NCBI GenBank assembly: GCA_001820655.1
Contig: MHQM01000002.1
Coordinates: forward strand, 1,911-8,957
Source of the DNA: Candidatus Sungbacteria bacterium RIFCSPHIGHO2_02_FULL_52_23
GTDB taxonomy: Bacteria > Patescibacteriota > Minisyncoccia > Sungbacterales > HO2-52-23
Direction: 5' to 3'
Length of the DNA stretch: 7,047 nt
Part shown: positions 1 through 4,803 of the stretch, one piece after another
Numbering within the stretch: the first letter of the stretch is position 1
Layout: every line of letters begins with the position of its first letter
Position numbers and translations under genes: made by a program
Notes under the pieces: model-generated
Database searches by the model: none
Told to the model about the DNA's origin: nothing
What the model saw: only the letters and a program-made list of their open reading frames with translations

Positions 1-1
1 G

Positions 2-127
2 ATGCAGAAGATCGGTGAAGCTATGATGCAGGGCAATCCTTCACCATCAGAGGCAGATGCAGGGTCGGGAGAGCAGAAACCCAAAGAAGCCGAGTTTGAG
101 GAGAAAAAGAAAGAAGGAGAGGAGTAA
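2..127 (+). CDS. dnaK: Chaperone DnaK (Hsp70), C-terminal tail only (5' part outside window)
   Basis: The frame open from base 2 encodes 41 residues and ends at TAA 125-127. It begins MQKIGEAMMQG, followed by a polar Ser/Gly/Lys/Glu-rich stretch and the near-terminal motif KEAEFEE. In DnaK the last helix of the lid (usually 'LxxxIQKIGEAMYQ') is followed by a disordered tail ending in a conserved D/EAEFEE-type motif, and this fragment matches that layout. DnaK is the cytosolic ATP-dependent Hsp70 chaperone working with DnaJ and GrpE. The ATPase and substrate-binding domains lie upstream of the window, so the call rests on the tail alone. No convincing terminator follows the stop before the next gene. 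Confidence 0.75.
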   Translation: MQKIGEAMMQGNPSPSEADAGSGEQKPKEAEFEEKKKEGEE

Positions 128-130
128 AAG

Positions 131-223
131 ATGGATGTCCGGCTTTCCGCTCACGCGTTGCGGCGCGAGCGCATAGACCTCGCTCGGAGGCGGGATACCC
201 AGTGTTTTTATGACCAAAAATAA
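131..223 (+). CDS. Doubtful 30-codon ORF in the dnaK downstream gap
   Basis: An ATG at 131, 3 nt after the dnaK stop, opens a 30-residue Arg-rich reading frame (MDVRLSAHALRRERID...). It ends at TAA 221-223, whose last base is the first base of the ATG of the next gene (TAATG). The close spacing and stop/start overlap would suit translational coupling. However, the peptide is short, the base composition is GC-rich unlike the gene that follows, and the stretch also contains a 6-bp inverted repeat (166-171 with 181-186). It may simply be non-coding. I do not recognise it. Confidence 0.2.
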   Translation: MDVRLSAHALRRERIDLARRRDTQCFYDQK

Positions 224-684
224 TGACTGATCACAAAAATGTCATGCCGCCTAGACAAGCTATTGGGTATGCAATTAATCAAGCGCGTGAAGCCTTTAAA
301 TTTCTCACCGAACTTGAGATTGAGATAAAAGTATTGGACAAGCGAGCTGAAACACGTGGAGATATTGCATGGATCAAAGCGAAGCAACAAATCGTCGCTG
401 ATGCTTTCGCAGTATACGTTACTTCGTTTTTTGATCCGAGGCCTGGTACGCATTCCTTCACAAGGGCATATGAACCGCATAGATTTTTATCGGAGTTTAG
501 CAAGCATGAGTTAGTCAAAAAATGTAACCGTCAACGGCATCAGAGAAGTGCACATCAATCTGAAAAATACGGATTTTTTCTTACACCCAAAGAGATACTT
601 TCTTCAGATATAGATACTTGGTTGTCATCTGTAGAAGCATACCTACATACGGGAGAATTTACGCCTAAAGTCACTATCAATTAA
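223..684 (+). CDS. Hypothetical protein with HEPN-like R-H-x4-H motif
   Basis: This 153-residue, probably cytosolic, mostly helical protein has no signal peptide or membrane segment. The first half looks like two long helices (about residues 12-45 and 47-70). Near the C-terminus, R105-H106 and H111 within 'NRQRHQRSAH' fit the Rφx4-6H pattern (φ = N, D or H) of HEPN-superfamily RNases, which are common in toxin-antitoxin and abortive-infection proteins. A helix (residues 127-142) follows. The motif is all that supports this, so function is unproven. No nucleotidyltransferase-type antitoxin is adjacent. ATG 223 has no Shine-Dalgarno; ATG 244 is an alternative start. Base use is clearly more AT-rich than the flanking genes, which suggests transfer. 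It lies between dnaK and the infA promoter and is probably not part of the ribosomal operon. Confidence 0.6.
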   Translation: MTDHKNVMPPRQAIGYAINQAREAFKFLTELEIEIKVLDKRAETRGDIAWIKAKQQIVADAFAVYVTSFFDPRPGTHSFTRAYEPHRFLSEFSKHELVKKCNRQRHQRSAHQSEKYGFFLTPKEILSSDIDTWLSSVEAYLHTGEFTPKVTIN

Positions 685-713
685 GTGAGTGTGGGAGAGG
701 GCTATGCGGACTA

Positions 714-743
714 TTGACGCTGCCGCCTGTTTTCTGTTATTAT
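714..743 (+). promoter_or_regulatory. Sigma-70-type extended -10 promoter of the infA operon
   Basis: TTGACG (714-719) is followed, after 18 nt, by TATTAT (738-743), with a TG at 735-736 one base before the -10 (extended -10). This is close to the bacterial consensus TTGACA / TGnTATAAT. Transcription would be expected to start at about 749-752. The infA ATG is at 758, so the leader would be only about 6-9 nt, too short for a Shine-Dalgarno site. It is the best promoter-like match I see in the window and sits where the operon's first gene starts. Confidence 0.7.
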
Positions 744-757
744 CTTTAAATAGTTCC

Positions 758-979
758 ATGGCGCCCAAAGCAGAAAAAAAATTGGAAGAGGGGGTAGTGC
801 TTGAAAACCTCCCGAATACGCTCTTCAAAGTGGAGCTTTCCGATGGCAGGCAGATTCTCGGACACTTGTCCGGTAAGATGCGTATCCATTATATTAAGGT
901 TTTGCCGGGCGATCGCGTGCGGGTGGAGATGAGTCCGTATGACGACACCAAAGGACGCATTGTATTAAGAATGAAGTAA
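758..979 (+). CDS. infA: Translation initiation factor IF-1
   Basis: The 73-residue product is a single S1-like OB-fold with the family's hallmark stretches: VLENLPNTLFKVEL (15-28), HLSGKMRIHYIKVLPGD (36-52), and SPYDDTKGRIVLR (59-71). Family members are usually 71-73 residues. IF-1 binds the A site of the 30S subunit during initiation, blocking early tRNA entry and helping IF-2 and IF-3. An upstream in-frame ATG (689) would add 23 residues with no counterpart in the family and would start before the promoter, so ATG 758 is chosen. No Shine-Dalgarno is present. The transcript is predicted to be nearly leaderless. It is first in the operon and is followed by a heptad-repeat spacer and rpmJ. 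Confidence 0.96.
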   Translation: MAPKAEKKLEEGVVLENLPNTLFKVELSDGRQILGHLSGKMRIHYIKVLPGDRVRVEMSPYDDTKGRIVLRMK

Positions 980-1044
980 TTTTGTAGGAGTTAGCTGATA
1001 GAAATTCTCTCCGCTACTACCTACAAACTACTACCTACAAACTA
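980..1044. repeat. Heptad inverted-repeat spacer, CTAC dialect (infA-rpmJ)
   Basis: The left arm starts with TTGTAGG (982-988), then degenerate units AGTTAGC and TGATAGA. The right arm is four exact 7-nt units: CTACTAC, CTACAAA, CTACTAC, CTACAAA (1014-1041). It is therefore a tandem 14-nt direct repeat ending 3 nt before the rpmJ GTG. The TTGTAGG unit is complementary to CCTACAA, so the arms can fold into a hairpin in DNA or mRNA, though this copy's left arm is the most decayed. No ribosome-binding site is present. Confidence 0.85.
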
Positions 1045-1161
1045 GTGAAAGTACAGGCATCTATAAAAACACGGTGTGCTCGTTGCAAAGTCGTCCGAAG
1101 AGAAGGGCGGCTCTTTGTAGTATGCAAGAGCAACCCAAAACATAAACAGAGACAAGGATAA
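1045..1161 (+). CDS. rpmJ: 50S ribosomal protein L36
   Basis: The GTG-initiated 38-residue product (MKVQASIKTRCARCKVVRREGRLFVVCKSNPKHKQRQG) has the L36 family pattern. The zinc-ribbon ligands are C11, C14, C27 and H33, and it has the family's basic C-terminal end with KHKQRQG. L36 is usually 37-38 residues and sits in the large subunit near the base of the L7/L12 stalk region, binding 23S rRNA. There is no nearby in-frame ATG, and the family's MKV start aligns exactly with this GTG. It lies between infA and rpsM, its classic place. No Shine-Dalgarno precedes it; the start abuts the CTAC heptad array. Confidence 0.95.
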   Translation: MKVQASIKTRCARCKVVRREGRLFVVCKSNPKHKQRQG

Positions 1162-1258
1162 CTGACGATGAATTATGAAGTATGAATTAGGATGTATGAA
1201 TGACGGACGAGAGAAGAGATATGCTTTATTCATGATTCATTATTCCTAATTCCCGTAT
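1162..1258. repeat. Heptad inverted-repeat spacer, GAAT/ATTC dialect (rpmJ-rpsM)
   Basis: Left arm: five 7-nt units ATGAATT, ATGAAGT, ATGAATT, AGGATGT, ATGAATG (1168-1202). Right arm: four units TATTCAT, GATTCAT, TATTCCT, AATTCCC (1227-1254). The right arm's reverse complement is a run of (A/G)(T/G)GAATN units, so the arms pair imperfectly around a purine-rich loop (1203-1226). The array ends 4 nt before the rpsM ATG. It is the same design as the CTAC spacer but in another sequence. Confidence 0.85.
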
Positions 1259-1645
1259 ATGAGAATTGCCGGTATCAACATTCCCGATAATAAAAAGATA
1301 GAGTACGCTTTGCCGTATATCTATGGCGTTGGCTTGTCGCTTTCGCGCAAGATCATTAAGCAAGCGGACATCAATCCGGATACGCGCGCTAAAGATTTGA
1401 ATCAGCAGGAAGTCGGGCGGATCCGCGATATCATTGAAAAAGGCTATAAGATAGAAGGGGATTTGCGCCGCGAGATCGCAGGCAACATCAAGCGCCTGCG
1501 GGAGCTTGGCACATATCGCGGTATGCGGCATATGCGCAGCCTGCCTGTCCGCGGACAGCGTACCAAGACCAATTCGCGCACGCGGCGCGGCAATGTCCGG
1601 CGCACCGCAGGTTCCGGCCGTAAAGACGCGAATGCAAAAACGTAA
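1259..1645 (+). CDS. rpsM: 30S ribosomal protein S13
   Basis: The 128-residue product begins MRIAGINIPDNKKIEYALPYIYGVG, the standard S13 N-terminus with its helix-turn region. It carries the diagnostic C-terminal RNA-binding stretch TYRGMRHMRSLPVRGQRTKTNSRTRRG (about 85-111), followed by a basic tail. Family members are typically 115-125 residues. S13 sits in the head of the 30S subunit, contacting 16S rRNA and, through the intersubunit bridges and its tail, L5 and the P-site tRNA. ATG 1259 matches the conserved start of the family. No Shine-Dalgarno is seen. The gene lies between heptad spacers of different dialects. Confidence 0.97.
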   Translation: MRIAGINIPDNKKIEYALPYIYGVGLSLSRKIIKQADINPDTRAKDLNQQEVGRIRDIIEKGYKIEGDLRREIAGNIKRLRELGTYRGMRHMRSLPVRGQRTKTNSRTRRGNVRRTAGSGRKDANAKT

Positions 1646-1727
1646 AGATTAAGCTTGTAGGAAGTAGGTAGTAGCTAGTAGGAAAACTACACGACGGCTA
1701 CAACCTACAACCTACAACCTACAAACC
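1646..1727. repeat. Heptad inverted-repeat spacer, CTAC dialect (rpsM-rpsK)
   Basis: Left arm: TTGTAGG, AAGTAGG, TAGTAGC, TAGTAGG (1655-1682). Right arm: CTACAAC, CTACAAC, CTACAAC, CTACAAA (1698-1725). Each GTAG pairs with a CTAC; the two variable bases of each unit usually form small internal mismatches. The intervening loop is 15 nt. The right arm ends 2 nt before the rpsK ATG. The spacer is near-identical to the one before rpsD apart from a 21-nt insertion there. Confidence 0.9.
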
Positions 1728-2162
1728 ATGGGTAAAAAACGCGTTATCACAAAAGGAGGCCAGTCCGGCGACGACGCCGGAGAAAAGAGTCACAACGAGC
1801 CAAAGGCGGCCCGGCATGTCTCCACGGGCATTGCGCATATCCAGGCGACCTACAACAACACTTTGATTTTGATTACGGATGAGCGGGGTAATGCTCTGGC
1901 ATCGGCATCGGCCGGAGGAGTTGGATTTTCGGGTACGAGAAAAGCGACTCCGTATGCGGCAGCGCGTGTCGCCGAGATCGTGGCGGAAAAAGCGAAGCGT
2001 CTGGGGGTTACCGAGATCAGCGTCCGCGTATCGGGTGTCGGATCCGGCAGGGACTCTGCGGTGCGATCGCTTGCCAACAACGGCCTTGGCATCAGCTCCA
2101 TCCGCGATATCACCCCGATCCCGCATAACGGGCCGCGCCGCCCCAAAGTACGGAGAGTATAA
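1728..2162 (+). CDS. rpsK: 30S ribosomal protein S11
   Basis: The 144-residue product has a short charged N-terminal extension (1-28). The S11 core follows: GIAHIQATYNNTLILITDERGN (34-55), SAGGVGFSGTRKATPYAAARVAE (61-83), VRVSGVGSGRDSAVRSL (99-115) and ITPIPHNGPRRPKVRRV (128-144). The end differs slightly from the common HNGCRPPKxRRV. S11 binds 16S rRNA on the 30S platform near the mRNA exit channel, next to S7 and S18, close to where the Shine-Dalgarno duplex would form. ATG 1728 directly follows the CTACAAACC end of the spacer, without a ribosome-binding site. Confidence 0.97.
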   Translation: MGKKRVITKGGQSGDDAGEKSHNEPKAARHVSTGIAHIQATYNNTLILITDERGNALASASAGGVGFSGTRKATPYAAARVAEIVAEKAKRLGVTEISVRVSGVGSGRDSAVRSLANNGLGISSIRDITPIPHNGPRRPKVRRV

Positions 2163-2267
2163 TTATAAAAAGCTTGTAGGAAGTAGATAGCCTGCCTGTC
2201 CGGTAGGCAGGTAGCTAGTAGGAAACTACATAACAGCTACAACCTACAACCTACCATCTACAACCTC
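2163..2267. repeat. Heptad inverted-repeat spacer with 21-nt nested palindrome (rpsK-rpsD)
   Basis: Left arm: TTGTAGG, AAGTAGA, then a unit TAGTAGC split after TAG by an insertion at 2191-2211, then TAGTAGG (ending 2222). Right arm: CTACAAC, CTACAAC, CTACCAT, CTACAAC (2237-2264), 3 nt before the rpsD ATG. Outside the insertion it is nearly the same sequence as the rpsM-rpsK spacer, including the bases just before the first heptad (AGCTTGTAGG) and part of the loop (GGAAA...CTACA). Confidence 0.9.
2191..2211. repeat. 21-nt small palindrome inserted inside a heptad unit
   Basis: CCTGCCT (2191-2197), a 7-nt loop GTCCGGT, and AGGCAGG (2205-2211) form a perfect 7-bp hairpin. Comparison with the sister spacer before rpsK shows that removing exactly these 21 bases restores an intact TAGTAGC heptad, so it looks like an insertion, with no evident duplicated target apart from TAG on each side (TAG|insert|TAG), which is also explained by the heptad itself. 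Confidence 0.75.
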
Positions 2268-2900
2268 ATGAGAATTTTAGAAAAAACAGAACGCCGTTTG
2301 GGTACGAAACTCTTTTTGAAAGGAGACCGCTGTCTCGGGCCCAAATGCGCCATGGTACGCCGCGCCTATGCTCCGGGAGTACATGGCTCAAAAAAGGGAG
2401 GCCGCCGCGGCAAATCGCCGTCCGAATTTGGCGAGCTCATACGGGAGAAGCAGAAAATGCGGTTTTTCTACGGCCTTGACGATAGTGATATCAAGAGCTA
2501 TGTTAAACGTGCCTCGCAAAAGCCAGGTGTTTTTGATGCTCATCTGATGCGTATGATTGAGTCGCGTCTTGATGTTGTCGTCAGGCGGCTTGGATTTGTC
2601 CCGTCGGGCAGGGCAGCCCGCCAGACGGTTGTACACGGACATATTACGGTCAACGGCCGTGCCGTGAGATCGCCGTCGTACCAGACCAAAAAAGGCGATG
2701 TCATCGGCCTTACCGAGCGCAGTGCGCGGACACCGAGCTTTGCATCGCTTAGTGAGCGCATGCGCGCGACTACGCCGCCTGCATGGCTGACTGCGGATCC
2801 GGAGCGTAAGACAGGGACTGTCACGGGCATCCCCGAGCGCGACTTGAGCGCAGGAGTTACATTTGACGCAGTAAAAGTTAAAGAGTTTTATTCGCGCTAA
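2268..2900 (+). CDS. rpsD: 30S ribosomal protein S4
   Basis: The 210-residue product has the zinc-type S4 layout. An N-terminal KLFLKGDRCLGPKCAMVRRAYAPGVHG (14-40) is followed by REKQKMRFFYG (59-69), then the S4 RNA-binding domain from about 98 to 150 (ESRLDVVVRRLGFVPSGRAARQ, VVHGHITVNG), and the family's EFYSR end. S4 is a primary 16S rRNA binder that nucleates 30S assembly and in many bacteria represses its own operon. The start is short: the usual N-terminal segment with the first two zinc cysteines (aligned to C9 and C12 in Thermus) is replaced by MRILEKTERR, while C22 and C27 remain. The upstream frame offers no Met or Cys in the repeat spacer, so the start is firm. Confidence 0.96.
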   Translation: MRILEKTERRLGTKLFLKGDRCLGPKCAMVRRAYAPGVHGSKKGGRRGKSPSEFGELIREKQKMRFFYGLDDSDIKSYVKRASQKPGVFDAHLMRMIESRLDVVVRRLGFVPSGRAARQTVVHGHITVNGRAVRSPSYQTKKGDVIGLTERSARTPSFASLSERMRATTPPAWLTADPERKTGTVTGIPERDLSAGVTFDAVKVKEFYSR

Positions 2901-3017
2901 CCCATGCGAGAATAAAGAATCATGAATCAAGAATTAGGTATGATACGTCGAGATATTCCTACTCACTCTCGATCCACTCTCCTTGATTCTTAATTCTTGC
3001 TTCTTAATTCTATCGTT
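2901..3017. repeat. Heptad inverted-repeat spacer, GAAT/ATTC dialect (rpsD-rpoA)
   Basis: Left arm units: AAGAATC, ATGAATC, AAGAATT, AGGTATG (2915-2942). Right arm: TTGATTC, TTAATTC, TTGCTTC, TTAATTC (2983-3010), 7 nt before the rpoA ATG. The reverse complement of the right arm reads GAATTAA, GAAGCAA, GAATTAA, GAATCAA, so it pairs with the left arm with few mismatches. The central 40 nt (2943-2982) is longer than in the other spacers and has CACTCTCGATCCACTCTCC, which I cannot assign. Confidence 0.85.
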
Positions 3018-3983
3018 ATGATTTCTCTCCCATCAAAACCGGAGATCGTGCGTGAGGATGCTAATCGCGCCGTTATTGAGATAGAGGGTTTGTACCCGGG
3101 CTACGGCCACACGATCGGCAACAGCATGCGCCGGGTTCTTTTGTCGTCTCTCAAAGGAGCGGCCATCACATCCATCAAGATAGAGGGCGCGGGACACGAG
3201 TTTACGACGATTGACGGCGTCATGGAGGATGTAGTGGATCTTACGCTCAATATCAAGCAGTTGCGTTTTCGTCTTCATGAAGAGGGGCCGTTTACTATTT
3301 CGCTTTCCGTATCGGGCGAGCGCGAAGTGACGGGAGCAGACTTCACCATGCCCTCGCAGGTGGAGCTTGTAAGCCCGGATATCCATATTGCCACCCTTAC
3401 CTCTAAAAAAGCCCGTATGACTCTTGAGGCCGTCGTAGAGTCCGGTCTGGGATACGTGCCGGTGGAAGCGCGTAGCAAGGACAAAGTAGAAGTAGGCACG
3501 ATTGCTTTGGACGCGGCATTTTCTCCGGTACGCCACGTAAATTATGAAGTGGAAAACATGCGCGTGGGAGACAGGACCGATTATCACCGCCTGCGTCTCA
3601 TCGTGGAGACGGACGGATCCATCACTCCGCGCGAAGCATTTACCCGCGCATCGGAAATTCTGACGGATCAGTTTGCGGCTCTGCGCGAAGGCTTTGCCGA
3701 AGCCAAAAAAGAATCCTCCGGAGCTCATGGAGCGGAGCACATCGTGTCCGAAAAAGAGCACGACGGCGAGGAAGGATCGGATGACGTACTGAAAATGAAG
3801 CTTGACGATGTGAAGCTCTCAAGCCGCACGCTCAATGCCCTGCGCGAAGCGGGCATCAAGACCGTAGCCGGGCTTTCGCGCAAGCGCGGGGCGGCTTTGG
3901 GCGAGATTGAAGGCATCGGAGAGAAAGGCATCCAGGAGATCAAGAAAGCTCTGGGTAATCTCGGCATCACACTCAAACCCTGA
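3018..3983 (+). CDS. rpoA: DNA-directed RNA polymerase subunit alpha
   Basis: The 321-residue product has both alpha domains. The N-terminal domain (1-about 230) includes the dimerisation stretch GYGHTIGNSMRRVLLSSLKGAAITSIKIEG and the PVRHVNYEVEN region (170-180). An acidic linker (about 231-256) leads to the C-terminal domain with tandem helix-hairpin-helix (about 262-318). The latter contains LSSRTLNAL, where R270 and N273 align with E. coli R265 and N268, the residues contacting UP-element DNA and activators, so these contacts may be kept. Alpha dimerises to start assembly of the polymerase core. A TTG seven codons upstream lies inside the repeat array and gives MLLNSIV; ATG 3018 (MISLPSKPEI) is preferred as the family start. 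No Shine-Dalgarno. Confidence 0.97.
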   Translation: MISLPSKPEIVREDANRAVIEIEGLYPGYGHTIGNSMRRVLLSSLKGAAITSIKIEGAGHEFTTIDGVMEDVVDLTLNIKQLRFRLHEEGPFTISLSVSGEREVTGADFTMPSQVELVSPDIHIATLTSKKARMTLEAVVESGLGYVPVEARSKDKVEVGTIALDAAFSPVRHVNYEVENMRVGDRTDYHRLRLIVETDGSITPREAFTRASEILTDQFAALREGFAEAKKESSGAHGAEHIVSEKEHDGEEGSDDVLKMKLDDVKLSSRTLNALREAGIKTVAGLSRKRGAALGEIEGIGEKGIQEIKKALGNLGITLKP

Positions 3984-4075
3984 TCATGAATTAGGAAGTA
4001 TGAATTATGAATCAGGAAAAAACGGGTCAATTCTCATCATTATTCCTTATTCATAATTCATACTTCCATTAAGAT
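3984..4075. repeat. Heptad inverted-repeat spacer, near-perfect hairpin (rpoA-rplQ)
   Basis: Left arm units: ATGAATT, AGGAAGT, ATGAATT, ATGAATC, AGGAAAA (3986-4020). Right arm units: TATTCCT, TATTCAT, AATTCAT, ACTTCCA (4041-4068), 7 nt before the rplQ ATG. Bases 3993-4018 and 4043-4068 are reverse complements over 26 positions with only two mismatches, giving the strongest stem of the six spacers, with a 24-nt loop. The long stem is A/T rich and lacks a following T run on the sense strand, so it is not an ordinary intrinsic terminator. Confidence 0.92.
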
Positions 4076-4423
4076 ATGCGTCATCTCAAAAAAGGAAGAA
4101 AATTCGGACGGGAAGAGGGACAGCGCGCGGCTCTGCTCAAGACCATGGCAGGATCTCTTTTTCTGTGCGGCAAAATCCAGACCACGGAAGCAAAGGCAAA
4201 AGAACTGCGCCCGTATGTGGAAAAGTTTGTGACTCGTGCGCGCCGCGCGACCCTTGCCGACAGGCGTGCCCTGCTTGCGGCACTCCCCGCAGTGGCGGTC
4301 AAGGAAGCATTTACCCGTGCGGAAAGCATGAAAGACAGGCCGGGTGGCTACACCCGCATCACCAAGCTTGGAGCACGCAAGGGCGACAGCGCACGCATGG
4401 CGATCATTGAATTCGTGGTATAA
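4076..4423 (+). CDS. rplQ: 50S ribosomal protein L17
   Basis: The 115-residue product starts MRHLKKGRKFGREEGQRAALLKTMAGSLFLCGKIQTTEAKAKELRPYVEKFVTRAR, the standard L17 N-terminal signature (M-R-H-x-K...G..HR..LL..M...L...I.TT..KAKE.R...EK.IT.A). It ends with the family's GGYTRITKLGARKGDSARMAIIEFV. L17 binds 23S rRNA at the back of the large subunit near the exit tunnel. The length is normal for the family. The expected His of 'HR' is Gln-Arg here. No Shine-Dalgarno is seen upstream, where the GAAT-type hairpin ends 7 nt before the start. The next gene follows after 6 nt, without any heptad spacer. Confidence 0.97.
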   Translation: MRHLKKGRKFGREEGQRAALLKTMAGSLFLCGKIQTTEAKAKELRPYVEKFVTRARRATLADRRALLAALPAVAVKEAFTRAESMKDRPGGYTRITKLGARKGDSARMAIIEFVV

Positions 4424-4429
4424 CACAGT

Positions 4430-4798
4430 ATGACCAGCATGACAGAGCTCAAATTTGACGCGACAAATAAAGTACTCGGACGCCTTGCGGTGGAGATCGC
4501 GACAATCCTGCAGGGCAAAGACAAGCCTCAATTTGATCCGGCCGTGTTTTCCGCGCCCAAAGTTTCCGTATATAATACCGACCACATCCGCGTGACGGGG
4601 CGGAAACACGAGCAGAAGCAGTATCGCCACCACACAGGATACCCGGGAGGACTCAAGGAAGAGACACTGGAGCGCGTCATGGAGCGCGATTCGCGCATTG
4701 CCCTGCGCCATGCGGTGATGGGTATGTTGCCGAAAAACCGCCTTCGCCCGCGCATGATGAAGAATCTTATTTTGTATAAAGGGCCGGAGCGCCAGTAA
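4430..4798 (+). CDS. rplM: 50S ribosomal protein L13
   Basis: The 122-residue product has FDATNKVLGRLAVEIATILQGKDKPQFDP (9-37), the RVTGRKHEQKQYRHHTGYPGGLKEETLE stretch (54-81) and AVMGMLPKNRLRPRMMKNLILYKGPE (95-120), all diagnostic of L13. L13 is an early assembly protein of the 50S subunit. Typical bacterial L13 is about 142-150 residues; this form lacks the usual 12-15 N-terminal residues and the C-terminal extension, as I would expect for a reduced genome. Two starts are possible, ATG 4430 or ATG 4439 (MTELKF...), with no ribosome-binding site favouring either. It is spaced 6 nt from rplQ and 5 nt from rpsI, so these three are tightly packed. Confidence 0.95.
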   Translation: MTSMTELKFDATNKVLGRLAVEIATILQGKDKPQFDPAVFSAPKVSVYNTDHIRVTGRKHEQKQYRHHTGYPGGLKEETLERVMERDSRIALRHAVMGMLPKNRLRPRMMKNLILYKGPERQ

Positions 4799-4803
4799 AA
4801 AGT

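Noticed and set aside
166..186. 6-bp inverted repeat CGAGCG...CGCTCG after dnaK as a terminator
   Set aside because: The stem is short and the T-run comes about 18 nt later, so it does not fit an intrinsic terminator.
689..757. A longer infA start at ATG 689 adding 23 residues
   Set aside because: The extra residues have no counterpart in IF-1, and the best promoter lies between this ATG and the ATG at 758.
1537..1555. GCCTGCCTGTCCG within rpsM matching the start of the 21-nt palindrome at 2191
   Set aside because: It encodes the conserved S13 SLPVRGQR stretch, so the match is probably by chance; the second half of the palindrome is absent.
980..2267. CTAC-type arrays as a CRISPR-like array
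   Set aside because: Units are 7 nt, with no spacers between them, and arms are inverted to one another; nothing CRISPR-like.
2997..3017. TTG 2997 as start of rpoA
   Set aside because: It lies inside the TTGCTTC heptad of the repeat array; ATG 3018 gives the family-like N-terminus.
3033..3761. Long open frame on the - strand inside rpoA
   Set aside because: Shadow of rpoA with no recognisable domain.
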